DNA of 64,000 nucleotides from Ancistrus triradiatus (taxonomy: Eukaryota; Chordata; Actinopteri; Siluriformes; Loricariidae), in the NCBI GenBank assembly GCA_025084515.1, contig JAJAGP010000436.1, forward strand, positions 317,152-381,151, written 5' to 3'. The position numbers were made by a program, and so were the translations under genes. This document shows positions 36,256-47,219 of this stretch, piece by piece. How positions within the stretch are numbered: the first letter of the stretch is position 1; each line of letters starts with the position of its first letter. The notes beneath the pieces were generated by a model. The model worked only from the letters and a program-made list of their open reading frames with translations, did not search any database and was not told where the DNA came from.

Positions 36256-37146
36256 TTGTGTTTGTGTTTGTGTTTGTGTTGCTGTCGCAATGTCGATGTG
36301 ACCGGAACAGAATCAGTTATATGAGACTGATCAACCGATCACCGGTTATGGCCAATCACGCTCTTAGATTTCAAAACTCTGTGAATTTCTGTCTTTATAA
36401 CTGAAGTCTGTTTTTATTCCTCAGTTCTGCAATTTCATTCGTATTCTCTGCATCGCGGACATCATAGCGTCCTAGTTAACTGGCTAAGAAATGAAAACGT
36501 CTTTCGTAATATGAACCTCGGGATATTCGGGGAAAGGTCATTTGTCTGTTCTTGTCCATGAATATCAGATTTGTCGCATTTTTTGACACAATTGAATTTT
36601 CTAGAAATTCTAATGACAACGTATTTGATTCATGTTTCCATTTAATTCACATTTGAATGGCTGAAAAGTAGCACAAACGAACCCTTGCGACACCTGTTGA
36701 CAGAATAGAGAATAGTCTTGAAAGGCTGGTGGTTAAATAAAACATGGTTTCCTTCTACTCTTGTTTTTGTTTTTTAATGAGGATTATTATTTAAAGAAAA
36801 CACTATGTGCAGAGTATCTAATCTACTCTGTGACTGGTAATTTCCACTCAACGTCCTGTTTCAGTGACATTTATGCTGTTTGAATATTGACCGTTTGTCT
36901 GTTGAAACTGACCATGTGACTTGTGTCATTTCAGCGGTCCTCCAGATCATTGCTCTCATCATCTATCCAGTGAAATTCAACGAATTGATCTTTGAAGGCA
37001 ACTACAACTACACCTGGGCCTATGGCTTTGGCTGGGGATCTACCATCATCATGCTGGGTTGTGGTGTTCTCTTCATCGTTCTACCCCGCTATGAAGACGA
37101 GCTTTCTGGTGTGGCAAAAACGAAGTATATCTACACGTCACCCTAA
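26734..37146 (+). CDS. perp: p53 apoptosis effector related to PMP22 (PERP), complete, three coding exons
   Basis: Coding exons 26734-26938, 30837-30977 and 36935-37146 (TAA at 37144-37146) join in phase to 558 nt, 185 aa; the human protein is about 193 aa. The protein begins MFRCGIAYPRCRWILPLLLL, and the family shares the RCRWILPLLLL block. Four membrane spans are visible near residues 14-32, 72-98, 103-127 and 144-165. A cysteine pair (C53, C62) sits in the first outer loop, followed by the IIYPVKF and WAYGFGWGSTIIM blocks and a short cytosolic tail ending YTSP. PERP is a desmosome/plasma-membrane protein of the PMP22/claudin superfamily, known as a p53/p63 target in epithelial adhesion and apoptosis. 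The only in-frame methionine upstream of the LLLL span is at 26734; an upstream GTG at 26665 was rejected as a start. Introns are 3.9 and 6.0 kb and repeat-rich. Its neighbour tnfaip3 supports orthology. Confidence 0.95.
27094..27282 (+). repeat. V-SINE-like SINE in perp intron 1
   Basis: It has CCTAGCGGTTAAGGTACTGG, a box-B-like GGTTCAAATCCC motif, the body, and tail GCTCTGGATAAGGGCGTCTG then TTAAATGTTGTAAATG. AATTACATT occurs at 27081-27089 and 27278-27286, a possible target-site duplication, but one overlaps the SINE tail text. Confidence 0.85.
27388..27656. mobile_element. Hairpin MITE with ~55-bp inverted arms
   Basis: GAATGGTTACTCTGGTTTCT ... CAAAGTACAGTAGTAAAACC at the left is mirrored at the right by GGTTTTACTACAGTACTTTG ... 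ATAATAACCATTC, with about 5 mismatches in 55. The interior is also partly palindromic (CATAGTAGTAACCATAG). It has no coding capacity. Confidence 0.8.
27763..28845 (+). mobile_element. Tc1-like transposon relic (family B) in perp intron 1
   Basis: It begins ATTCACTGGCCACTTTTTAG (the TIR shared with 47220 and 16390). The 28329-28784 frame reads GCGGVMLWMIFWW, MIMHH-like text, QISIQFLWDVVEREIRIM: transposase with the catalytic triad degraded (DNAPCH lost, DLNP changed to ISIQ). It is inactive. Confidence 0.82.
28846..30088. other. perp intron 1, no feature recognised
   Basis: AT-rich DNA. GCATTTAGACATCAACTTTT (29456) resembles a decayed SINE tail; otherwise nothing was identified. Confidence 0.35.
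30089..30401. mobile_element. hAT-type MITE-like element in perp intron 1
   Basis: The left end TAGGGACGGGCAATATGACG is mirrored by the right end ATATCGCCCAACCCTA, with AT-rich inverted text next to it. It is non-coding. The superfamily is inferred from the end style. Confidence 0.55.
30402..30800. repeat. Dispersed teleost repeat close to perp exon 2
   Basis: TATTTGTTTATTTGACAGGG followed by ACAATACAGATAAGC, and AGGGTAATATATTCCACATG near its end, are phrases I recognise from a common fish interspersed repeat. It ends about 40 bases before perp exon 2. Confidence 0.45.
30978..33930. other. perp intron 2, first 3 kb, no feature recognised
   Basis: AT-rich single-copy-looking DNA. The open frames here are short, lack homology that I recognise and have no splice support. 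One block at 31149-31340 is richer in GC but was not assigned. Confidence 0.35.
33931..35447 (+). mobile_element. Tc1-like transposon (family D), both ends present, inactive
   Basis: The left end ACAGTCGTATGAAAAAGTTT is the reverse of the right end AACTCTTTCATACGACTGT, with GATAATTTTCATGATTTTT mirrored inside. Transposase pieces on the + strand: VLCTDETKIELFG (first Asp, ~34776) and VLEWPSQSPDMNITEN (Glu region, 35102). The frame is broken between them, and NNVQ-type text replaces the second Asp region. Confidence 0.88.
35565..35812. repeat. Tandem duplication of ~128 bp
   Basis: The unit AGGCCCACATATAAGCCCAT ... GAGATCTTTTTAATTTTT ... TTCACCATTCAAATTTTT occurs twice head-to-tail (35568-35690 and 35690-35810), with T-run length differences. 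The GGCCCTATGAGATC phrase resembles an end of a fish DNA transposon. Confidence 0.7.
35813..36640. other. perp intron 2 with (GT)n/(TTTGTG)n microsatellite
   Basis: A GT/TTTGTG tract spans 36184-36280. The flanks (GAGTGGCTGAGCCGTGTTTA, GAACCTCGGGATATTCGGGG) look like interior of a degraded DNA transposon, not assignable. Confidence 0.55.
36641..36885. repeat. Unassigned dispersed repeat just upstream of perp exon 3
   Basis: GAAAAGTAGCACAAACGAAC, AAACACTATGTGCAGAGTAT and CTCAACGTCCTGTTTCAGTG recur in the same order near 61362, 61428 and 61478, and in part near 15345-15510. It lies about 50 bases before the splice acceptor. Confidence 0.6.
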
Positions 37147-38102
37147 AACCTGCTATGCCACGCAGGCTGAGCACTGCCCTTCAAGAAATATTTTTGAGGA
37201 CATTGCATTTGAACTCATAATATTTTTAGAGCCCCAAGCAGAAATTGCAATAACCTAGTCCACATTATATATGTTTACTAATGGAGCACATGGTAAACAG
37301 GCACAGTATTTGATGACTTGCAAGAGTTATTTAGAAGAATTATTATAAATTTTTTTTTGCAGACCTTTGTTGCAGTAGATCTAAACATCTGGTATGCAAT
37401 TCCTGCTTAGGACTTTTTATAACACTGGCTATTGTTTTGGTTGCTGTTTTTGTGGGTTTTTCTATATTTCTTTGCTGGAGAACTTCATTCTTGTAACATA
37501 CTAACTAGACCACATTTCACCTGTCATTGATGCACAGTTTATGGCTCCATGTTTTGCACCCAAGCATCTGATAAACATGTGATTTACTCTCCAGATTTTG
37601 TATTTGAAAGTGAAATTCAATTTTGAAATTGAATTTTTTTTTTAACACCACATGTACTGTAATTTTCATCAAATAATTGCATATTGATCATATTCTGGTT
37701 AACTTGGATAGTGAATGACATACCACTTTTAGACTGGATCACCAAGTGTTCTTACTGTTCTCAAATGCTGTAGATTGTGTGATTTGTATAAACGGATGGT
37801 TTTTTTAATGCAGTTATGCAAATGCCTTGTTACGTTAACTAACACACTAAACTGTATGCACATAGAGGTTGGTAAAATTCTGCAGTAGTCGAGAAATATG
37901 ACGTTTTGGTTTGGTTATTTAGCTGTATTAGGTAAACTAGTTCTGTAGATAGACTGACAACACTGAGAGGTTTTTAGGGTTTTCAATTATCTTGTTTACC
38001 TTTTTACCTTTTAAGTAAATTTCAAACTAACAATGTTTTTTACTTTGTCAGATCCTTGAATTAATTCTGTGTAGTTTTACCTGCAAGCCAATGCATAATA
38101 AA
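37147..38102 (+). other. perp 3' untranslated region with poly(A) signal at 38097-38102
   Basis: About 950 AT-rich bases follow the perp stop without recognisable repeats. They end in AATAAA (38097-38102), followed by a T/G-rich stretch (TTCTTGTGTTTT) about 25 bases on, the usual layout of a vertebrate cleavage site. The UTR extent is inferred. Confidence 0.65.
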
Positions 38103-38294
38103 TGAGACCAAATATTAATAACTGAACATTTCTTGTGTTTTAATAATGTTTGTTAGTGATTTTGTGTATGCAAAGTTATTCTGGATAATAATTGAATAAG
38201 AATGTTGCAGTATGATGCATAATGTCAAATTATGTACATTTAGTTTATTCAGAATGAAGTGGCCCTTAATTAAATGAAAGCAAAACCACTTTTC

Positions 38295-38500
38295 CTGGTC
38301 AGGGTCGCAGGGGAGGGTCTGGAGTCTAACCCAGAAATCACTGGGTACAGGCAGAAGTACACCCTGGACAGGACACCAGTCAGTCACAGGGCTCTGTTAA
38401 TACACGACCTGAGTTTCACTTTGCAAACCCAACTTGGGATTTGAACCCTGGCCTTCAGGAACTTTTGTTTCTAGCAGCAGGCTTTTGAACCACTTAGAGC
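38295..38500. repeat. CCTGGTCAGGGTCGCAGGGG repeat fragment
   Basis: The text TCCTGGTCAGGGTCGCAGGG, TACACCCTGGACAGGACACC and GGATTTGAACCCTGGCCTTC is the 3' part of the same tRNA-like fish repeat family as 25137 and 40670. Confidence 0.6.
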
Positions 38501-38789
38501 TGCTAAATGGAAACCCTCTTCATTTTAACTTAAATGTTTAAAATGGTATCCAATCCCTTTGGTATTAATAGGTAAAATTCTCTCACCAATACAGTTAAGG
38601 TATGAATGTAAGTGGTTTTTGGTTTAACATTTTTTCAACTCGTATTTTGCTCAAATATCACTAATGTTCCTTAGACATCAGTTCTATTTAATTAAGAGTG
38701 TAAAACAACAGCAGCCAGACTTAGTAGAATTAAGTTAAATGGGCTATGGAATAGTCATACATTTATGTTATAATTATTTAATTATATAT

Positions 38790-39310
38790 ATATACCCTGT
38801 TTATCATCCGTCCACTTTAACAACCAAGGTCTTAAAACTTATAAAAAAATTATAAAAGGAAAATAAAAACATTTTTTAAAACTCCGGACATTGTGGCCAT
38901 AAACAGCCCACCTCAACAGCCAATTAAAGCTGAAGATCCATGAGCAGAGGCGGGAATTAAAGAGCCGGTTTCTTGAAAGCTCACTGCCTTAACGGTCTTT
39001 TGCTCATTAGCTCACGTTTAGACCAGAGACTGTTCTAACTTCGTGGCTGTGTTTAGAGACTTTTTGCAAGTTACCCATGTTTGTGTGTGTGAGACATTCT
39101 GCTACTTATTTGTAACAAGCTGTAATTGGCGTTCGTAAGTTTATGTACCTGTCCTACTGTAAGTAGTACTCCTTTGTTTGACACCCCACTACCTGTATAT
39201 TCTCTCTAACCTATAACTATATAAACTGGTTCACTTTCACTCTTCGAGTCTCTGTTTCATCTGGCTGATCTACTGTGCTGTTTGGAATGCTCTTTATCAA
39301 TGCATTTTTG
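38790..39310 (+). repeat. TATA-containing dispersed repeat, copy 2 (longest)
   Basis: In order: CCACTTTAACAACCAAGGTC, AACAGCCAATTAAAGC, TTTAGAGACTTTTTGCAAGT, TACTTATTTGTAACAAGCTG, AGTAGTACTCCTTTGTTTG, CTATATAAACTGGTTCAC, TCATCTGGCTGATC. It is also at 63625-64000 (+) and in part at 24705-24908 (-). A promoter-like CCAAT and TATATAAA pair suggests an LTR or a transposon promoter end. Confidence 0.65.
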
Positions 39311-39539
39311 GCTTCCGTCAAACAAAAGTATTAGGTCCATCATACTATTCTCTTAAGTGTTATGGCTTTCCCCTATACAGGGTTGTAACAGTACATTTCT
39401 GTATTTCTATAATTATTGTGAATATTCATGAATTGAAAATGGAGTGGCATTCCACTCGTGGTTTCAGTAGTCTCTCTGACACATTTACGTGTTGCTTACA
39501 TGCAGTTTTCTTGTGAAAATACCCTTTATATTTACGTTA

Positions 39540-39699
39540 CAGTAGCCTAAAAGGACGTTAATGTCCAAGGCTGTGAATTTAAATCCCAGGTCTATCAAGC
39601 TGTCACTGTTGGCCCCTTAAACAAGGCCAGGAACCTTCAATTGCTGAGTTATAAGTTTATCCTGAATAACTTTGTCTGATAAATGCTGTAGATGTAAAT
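39540..39699 (+). repeat. Degraded V-SINE-like SINE
   Basis: AGTAGCCTAAAAGGACGTTA, AATTTAAATCCCAGGTCT, TCAAGCTGTCACTGTTGG and TCTGATAAATGCTGTAGATG keep the family order with heavy divergence. Confidence 0.6.
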
Positions 39700-39719
39700 A
39701 GTATGTTGTATAATCATTC

Positions 39720-40669
39720 ATTCAGACATTAATTTTCTTAGCCGTTTTAATCCTGGTCAGGGCTGTGAGAGAAAGCCGGTGCCTAGCCAGCGGCACAGGG
39801 AGGGGACATAACTCACACAGTGTTACACACACTCACACTCGGTAACAGCTGTGTGTGTTGTTTTTGTAGAGACTCGACACCTGGTTTCTGGAACCGCTAG
39901 GTTGTGCTCGAGGCCATTCAATGTAAAATGAAACTGGAAGCTATAGGGTTAAGCTCAGGGACTGGTTTCAGCTCGGATTTCACACAACTGATGTCTGTCT
40001 AACCGAAATGATTAGACGCAGCAAAACAGACACACCCTACTCCTCACAAGACACCAAAGCACAAAGTGTACAAAGTCCTCTCCTAACATGAATGAGTTGT
40101 TTATTATGATTTTGAGACAGAGTGTTACATGAAGTTAAACTTACACTAAAAGTTTCGTGGTTAGCAGTTTGTTTATGAGTTGCAAATGATAAAAATGATT
40201 ATTTACAGCGGCCAAATACTGTAAATGTTTGTATTAACGTAACATTTGGTTCAGTAGCGTATGTTGATATTAATTCAAATAAGCCCCTTCCCACTTGTTG
40301 AACACATATCTCACAAATGATATACAAAAATATTATCTTTAGTATGGCAGTGTGGAATATTACGACTGAACGAGTGCCTCCCATGAACTGATGAATGTAT
40401 GTCATGAATGTAAGATGTTGTCTTTCACTGTCTTGTTGGTGTAACGGGTAAGGGGAGGGTGGAAGGGTTGTTATCTTTGTTGTGTTCACTGTAATTTCTG
40501 GAAAATCCAGATAATAAATAAATAAATAAAAGCCTATTCATATAAATAAGAATTCAAATAAGGCAGTTCAAAGTCTTCCTACCCCCTTCTGTCATATTAA
40601 TATTGCTTTAGAAAGACTTCCAGTCTCTGCCTGTCCTCCAAACAGAATCATCTTAGTTTTAATAATAAT
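39720..40669. other. Intergenic with repeat fragment at 39745-39830
   Basis: TTTTAATCCTGGTCAGGGCT and AGCCGGTGCCTAGCCAGCGG belong to the tRNA-like repeat family. From 39840 to 40500 nothing was recognised. A short AATA run is at 40511-40530. Confidence 0.4.
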
Positions 40670-41395
40670 ATTCATTCATTCTATCCATTTAGTCGCGTCC
40701 AACTCCTTAGACCAGTCTTATACTAATCCACAGCGTTTCCCGGTGATGGTTTTTACAGAGTAGGTCACCAGGTCTTTCCCCAACCCATCGTAGGACACAT
40801 CGTAAGACTCACACACTCAAACACACATTCACACACTAAGGGCACTTTACAAACACCAATCAACCAAACATGCATGTCTTTGGAATGTGGGAGGAAACCC
40901 GAGTACTTGGAGGAAACCCACACAGACTCGGGGAGGACATGCAGACTCCACACAGACGGAGCCCAGAGTTGGGACTGAACCAGGGATCTCGGAGCTGTGA
41001 GGCGACAGTTCTAAGCACTGCACCACCGTGCCCCCAATAGTAATATTACTGACATATTTATTGCTAATATTCAGAATTGCTGCCCAGTATTTGCTAATTA
41101 ATTTATGTTCATCATTCGTTCAATTTCTAAACCTGCTTAATCCACTTCAGGATCATGGAGGATTTGGTCCAGACCTAGCCAGCAGCACAAAGTGCAAGAC
41201 AGGAACCAACCATGGAAAGAGCGGCAATCCATCACATGCACATACACATTTTACACAGGGACACTTTTTCAGACATGTCAATTGACATAAAGCATGTCTT
41301 TGCAATGTGGTAGTGGCCTGGCTAGGACTCCAACCCAGGTCTCTGGTATTGTGAGGGGCGATAACATTGGCCATTGCACCACCATTTCACACCCT
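40670..41395 (-). repeat. Two tRNA-like teleost repeats in a row, minus strand
   Basis: 40670-41035 reads in reverse GGTGCAGTGCTTAGAACTGT, GTCTGCATGTCCTCCCCGAG, TCCAAAGACATGCATG. 41110-41395 has the same layout in a more diverged form (GTGGTGCAATGGCCAATG, CATGTCTGAAAAAGTGTCCC). Both are non-coding. Confidence 0.65.
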
Positions 41396-41612
41396 ACTGA
41401 TTCTTACAGATAAAATCAGGTGTAGAGACTGAGAGAATAATTCTGAGAGAACTTCTCAGGTCTTCTTTACAAGCGTGTTGAATCTCTTGTTGGTAGGTAA
41501 ATTACAAAAAATATCTATCCTTTGTAAAAAAAAAAACGTAGGAGACCCAGTCTTTTGGACTTAACTTGTACAAAGAAAATCTAATTTGATGCTGCCCTGA
41601 AATAAGCATATA

Positions 41613-42890
41613 TACTGAATGGCAACTTTATTAGAGACACATATCTAGTAGCCTGTTGGGCCTACTTTTGTCTCAGAATCAGCACAGATTCCACTAGGTG
41701 TTGAACTCGTTCTGCAGAAATATTGACCCATGTGGACAGCATAGCTTCCTGCAGTTGGGGCATATTTGGTGGGGAAAATGCTCTGAACAGCCCATTCTAC
41801 CTTTCCCCCACAGTGGCACATGTTGTTTGCGTGGTTGTCTCACAGCTCCAGAGATCCCCGGTTCAATCCCAACCCTGGACTCCACCTGTGTGGAATTTGC
41901 ATCTTCTCTCCATGTCCGTGACATGCGTTAGGTTAACTGGTCGCTCTAAATTGGCCGTGTAAATGTGACTGACTAGTCTTGATGTAACCTTCCTCCTGTC
42001 GTGAATAGCTGAATATGCTGTTGCGATGTTAAATAAAAACAAATAAACAAACAAACACAACCTTGTCCCAGAGATGTTCTGTAGGATTAAGATCTCGAAA
42101 CTGGAAAGCAAGGAGAACTCGCTGTCATGTTCCTGGAACCAGTCAATGACTATACAATCCTTGTGGCATGATGCAGTTTCCTGCTGATAGTGTCCTTCTG
42201 CCATAGTGCAAACAGCAGCCATGAAGGGATGAACTTGGTCAGCCGCAATGCCCACATAAGCCCTACTGTCCAGATCCATTAACAGGTATCAGAGGACCCA
42301 GGATGTGCCTTAAAAGCCTTCCCAAATTACACCACCTCGACCAGCATTTCAAACTCCTGTTGATGCCTGAAAGGAAGGGGCCATCACTTCATGCTGCTTG
42401 TGCCATTTTCTGATGCCCAAATCAGCATGGATCAATCTGGATTCATCTGACCAGGCGATGTGATCCAAAATTTTGCATTATTTTGCCCATTGGAGTCTTG
42501 CATTTCCGTTTCCCTTAGACATTGTATTCATCAGCAATTTGCTTGACTGTGCACCGCCTGTGACATCCTCCTCTGACGAGTTGTTAACATGCACAAGATC
42601 CCTTTTTGCTGGATGTTTTTCTACGACCACACCATTCCCTGTATATTCTCGACATTCTTGCATGAGAAAAACACACAAGGCTGGCAGTTTCTTCTGACTA
42701 TGGCTAGACCTGCAAAAGTTGCTCAGTTTGCTCTGTTTTTCCCCCCAGATTTTCGCACAGGAAACTGATCCACAGAAAGCTTGCTTGCATGATTTTATGC
42801 TGCACTCCTAGGTCACGTGTCTAATTTCCATGCAGGGAAGCTCTAATCATGAAGGAGCAGGTGTCTCTAATAAAGTGGAAACCCAGTGTA
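41613..42890 (-). mobile_element. Tc1/mariner-like transposon with ~30-bp ends, split by another repeat
   Basis: The left end TACTGAATGGCAACTTTATT with AGAGACAC is mirrored at the right by GTGTCTCTAATAAAGTGG then AAACCCAGTGTA. In between, reverse text such as AGATGTTCTGTAGGATTAAG and ATGATGCAGTTTCCTGCTG is transposase-derived. A tRNA-like repeat (41800-42060; CACAGCTCCAGAGATCCCC ... TAACTGGTCGCTCTAAATTG) is inserted into it. Confidence 0.78.
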
Positions 42891-43570
42891 GGCCTTAAGT
42901 TTTTTCTAATCATTTTAGTTTCCATCACACTTCTAAAATGTAAGGTGTATTTGAATTCTCTGATTGTCTAGCTAAGGAGAGCTGTAAGTGAAACTGAAGA
43001 ACAACATGAGCTGAAGGGGAATTCCCTGTAGCCTGGCTCCTCTGACATACTTTAAATAATAAGAGCAACTATTTGTGAGCTGTAGCTTCATTCTGTTTAA
43101 TACCTTATTTTTACCTGAAAGTTGCATGAATTATTCATAAAATGTGGTCTGATTTTCATCAGTTATGGTGACAGAAAATTCATTATGATCATACTGTTAA
43201 TATACAAACATTTGTACTTTGCCTTGACACACATTGATTAATCATTCACAGCCCAGATAGTGCACTGGCTGTTTTATGAGAAGGGTGCAGAACTCACTGC
43301 CAAGCTGAGAGCAACAGCTTTTTTTGTGCTGATTGATTTACATGCCATGTTGGCAAATGCAAATCATGTATCCTTTTTGACTATTCTGTGTTTTATTAAT
43401 AATCTGTTATTCTAGCCACACTCACTGCTAACAGGTTCATAAAATGAAGCAGACAGACATGGACTCTTCATAGACAAAGACGACAGCATTTGGGTGGGTT
43501 GTACTGAATACCTCAATATGACATCTTAATAGGTTTTCACTGCCCCAACAAGTCAGTTCATCATCTTCCC
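42891..43570. other. Intergenic AT-rich DNA, no feature recognised
   Basis: No coding, repeat or RNA signature was seen. Confidence 0.4.
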
Positions 43571-43628
43571 ACCCTGCCCTGCCCTGCCCTGCCCTGCTCT
43601 GCCCTGCCCTGCCCTGCTCTGCCCTGCT
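43571..43628. repeat. CCCTG pentamer array
   Basis: Eleven or so units of CCCTG/CTCTG with periodic C-to-T variants (units 5, 9 and 11 read CTCTG), followed by AAAACAAAG. It is a short G/C-rich microsatellite. Confidence 0.9.
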
Positions 43629-43859
43629 CAGCTAAAACAAAGTACATAAAGAACAGTTTTACCATCTTAGATGGATTGCACTGACTATAACTCTATCATA
43701 CACCTTTAAGATGAATTGGTATGCCAAATGTGAGCCAAGGTTAATTGTCCAACATGAGTGCCTGACCTCAGGGTCATGTTCTAAAACCTAGAAAAAAATC
43801 TTCTGAGAAGAGTGAAAACTGAAAAGGGCAGCAAAGGGTAAGCTCATGTTTTTGTATCT

Positions 43860-44075
43860 AAGTTTTTGGCTGTCAAGTCAGCTTTATTTTTACAATGGAG
43901 CATTGTCTCAAAGCAGCCTTACAATTTTAGATTATCTTCTAATATTTAAGGCCAATCTCAAATTGAGCAAGCCTAGGTTGACAGTGGCAAGGAAAAACTC
44001 CCTAAATGTTATAAGGAAGAAACCTTGAGAGGACCAAGACTCAAAAAGGGACCCAACCTCTTTGGGTGGTTAGAT
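43860..44075. repeat. Dispersed teleost repeat (GGCAAGGAAAAACTCCCT type)
   Basis: GTCAAGTCAGCTTTATTTTT, CAAAGCAGCCTTACAATTTT, GTGGCAAGGAAAAACTCCCT and GAAGAAACCTTGAGAGGACC form the well-known order of this fish repeat. Its class is not settled from the sequence. Confidence 0.65.
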
Positions 44076-44334
44076 GATAAATGTAAGAATTAAACTAATT
44101 TATATTGTCAAATAAGTCTGTAGTAATAGTTAAAAAAACAGAAACTATTAACAGATAAATAAAATATTGAATAAAATAACGTAAATAGGCTATATGCATA
44201 TCAGCATTATTTAGTCCGATACGCAGTCACAACGAACTATTGATTATAAGGGAGGAAACCCATGCAGACAAGTGGAGAACATGCCAACATGTGAGGCATG
44301 TGCTAACCATTTCACAACTGCTTGTATAATACTC

Positions 44335-45000
44335 TGCTCAAAAAAATAAAGGGAACACTCAAATAACACACCCTAGATCTGAATGAATGAAATATTCTCA
44401 TTGAATACTTTGTTCTGTACAAAGTTGAATGTGCTGACAACAAAATCACACAAAAATCATCAATGGAAATCAAATTTATTAACCAATGGAGGCCTGGATT
44501 TGGAGTCACACACAAAATCGAAGTGGAAAAACACACTACAGGCTGATCCAACTTTGATGTAATGTCCTTAAAACAAGTCACAATGAGGCTCAGTATTGTG
44601 TGTGGCCTCCACGTGACTGTATGACTCCCTACAACGCCTGGGCATGCTCCTGATGAGGTGGTGGATGGTCTCCTAGGGATCTCCTCCCAGACCTGGACTA
44701 AAGCATCCGCCAACTCCTGGACAGTCTGTGGTGCAACGTGACGTTGGTGGATAGAGCAAGACATGATGTCCCAGATGTGCTCAATCGGATTCAGGTCTGG
44801 GGAACGGGTGGGCCAGTCCATAGCCTCAATGCCTTCATCTTGCAGGAACTGCTGACACACTCCAGCCACATGAGGTCTAGCATTGTCCTGCATTATTGGG
44901 AACCCGTGCAGCCCTCCAAAGAAATGCCACCCCACACCATTACTGACCCACTGCCAAACCGGTCATGCTGAAGGATGTTTCAGGCAGCAGATTGCTGCCT
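44335..45000 (-). mobile_element. Tc1/mariner-like transposon, 3' part with open DDE frame
   Basis: It starts at the terminal text TGCTCAAAAAAATAAAGGGA. The minus-strand frame 44935-44312 reads IMQDNARPHVAGVCQQFLQD (second Asp) and DWPTRSPDLNPIEHIWD (Glu), then VQELADALVQVWEEIP. The first half of the transposase and the other end are missing, so it is inactive. Confidence 0.87.
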
Positions 45001-45043
45001 GAGTGCAATATTCATCTTCTTCTAATTATTAAATATTATTCAT

Positions 45044-45061
45044 GTTATTATTATTATTATT

Positions 45062-45136
<75 letters not shown>

Positions 45137-45164
45137 ATTAGTAGTAGTAGTAGTAGTAGTAGTA
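45044..45164. repeat. Compound (TTA)n(TTG)n(TAG)n microsatellite
   Basis: About 6 TTA, about 26 TTG and about 9 TAG units run in series, giving a false poly-Leu/Val frame. Confidence 0.97.
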
Positions 45165-47219
45165 TTAAAGGTTCATCATTTAATCAGCAATAACACAAAT
45201 GGATCCGTGTGCAGGTTGACACGAGGTTATTGTTTCCACAAGATGGCAGCATATCATCTCTTTACACATCATGACACTGCATTCGCCACATTTTGTATGA
45301 TGTCATTATATTTGTCTGGCCATGATGTCATTCAACTATGGAACGGTGATTTTTTTTGTTCTGGTTGACCCACAGTCTTTGTCTTTGTCACAGGGCCCCT
45401 TCGCACAAAGGAACTCTGCCTTCTCTTCCTCTGTTTTTACTACTACCACATTTACAATTGCACATTTTTGAAACAATTTCAAACGGTTCTGGTTTGATCA
45501 GTCATTCAATTATATTTAAATGATGCATTGACATTTTTTATTGTGTAGTAATGTAAACGCTAAACACAATTAATGAGGTTTTCTCTGGGACAAGCTCTCA
45601 GTGTTTTTGTTTTCGTTGATCTCCTCAGCAGTAACAGCTTTTCCTGAGCTAAATACATTTTTCCTCTCACCACAGAAGCAAACTGCTGTTTGTCAGACCA
45701 CACATACATCCTGTCTGTCAGTGCTTACACCTGATGTAGTGTAACGAAGCTGCTTTAACGCATTTGTAGCTTTATGCGAAGTCTCGAGGGGCATAGTAGC
45801 TCTGAAATCAAAGCCACATTTCTATGCTTTGTACTGACCGGTTTTAGGGGGCAGTGACTCAAATTGTGACTTACTGAAAAGTTACCCAAAAAGAAAGAAC
45901 CTAAAGTTATTCCCCTTCAAGTTTTAAATGTTTCCCAATTGCACTCCCCCAGTTCAGTACTGATATTCACTCATGCTGTGGCTTTTCAGGCTTAGTTCAT
46001 TTGACTCGTGCTAACTCAAAAGTGCCATTTTCACCGGGGACAACCCCCTAAGCTCCGTACTTGCAGCCCTTATTGAATCAGAATGAAATGCTGATCAAAT
46101 TTACGGGATCTGGTTGTTCAATACGTGATGAGTCAACAAGGACCCTAAAACTGCTAGAAAGGGCCCTGAATCAGATAAGATCATGCAAATTGTTCCAATT
46201 CCCAATCACCCTCTGATGACTGCAAATCACGTGAGAAAGTTTCGGTTTTGGTGTCTGATGGTGACTACTCTGATCACTCCCATTAAAATAAATGTATATT
46301 AAAGCAACTTTATTTATATCCTGAGTGTCTATACAGCACATTTAGGCAAGCAGTAGTTAGTGCACATGGATGAGGTCTTTCCTTTCACTTTTGTTATCAC
46401 AAAACCATAAACTTTAGATATCAGGTGCTTTCCATAGACAAACTTTTACATCTTAAATATTAAATTGAATTAACAAATTATTATTGATATATGTTATATG
46501 TTATATCTACTACTTCTAATAATATATGTTACAATTATATCAACACTTTCATGATTTTTTTTTTTTTTTTATAAAACAAAACACTTTTAGAATTACAAAC
46601 ATTACTTCAAGTTATCTGCCCATTATTTCCAAGGCCCTCATTGGACTTACTGAGGTAACCTTCCCGGAATGCACCTTGAACAATCAGATCAACATTGGAG
46701 TTTTCCTGATGTAATGAGTGAGTCATCAGGCAGAACCAGATGAAGTGGCTCACACCAGTGAATATGAACATATGGAATTCCCTTTCCATTCCACACATTT
46801 AACAACCATGTATCATTGTGTAAGTGAAAACCCCCCGCCATCCATCTTGTGGTGTCCACCCTGAGTTTAAGTTTCCTTTTCCTATATGCTGGACCTGTCT
46901 TTATGGCTCTAGAGGCCTAAAATAAATAGAAGGATGAAAAGTTCACATTTAACACCACTAAAGATCTAGGCTTTGTTGATCAGTCTTTGGGAAAGTTTTC
47001 TAAATTAGGAATTAGCAATTAGAGATCAAGTCATTAAAGTATCCTTATTCTGCCAAGGAGTAAGGAATTTGTCTTGGTGTAGACAAGATAAGCTTCTAGT
47101 GACTGCTTGGTCTGTAATTCTAAACCATTCTAAACTGATCTAGAATTTCTACAAAGGTTAGGAGTAGCAACAAAAGCAGATACTACCGACCAGTCATATT
47201 TAAGCTACCATTTACTATT
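45165..47219. other. Intergenic, no feature recognised
   Basis: AT-rich; a T-run at 46553-46570. Short open frames show no recognisable domain, splice pattern or codon signature. About 2 kb of apparently unique DNA that could hold regulatory sequence for perp or tnfaip3, but nothing can be shown. Confidence 0.35.

Noticed and set aside
43571..43628. Regular short repeats that might be taken for a CRISPR-like array.
   Set aside because: It is a five-base microsatellite without spacers, in a vertebrate genome.
45042..45368. Poly-leucine open frame.
   Set aside because: Translation of the TTG microsatellite.
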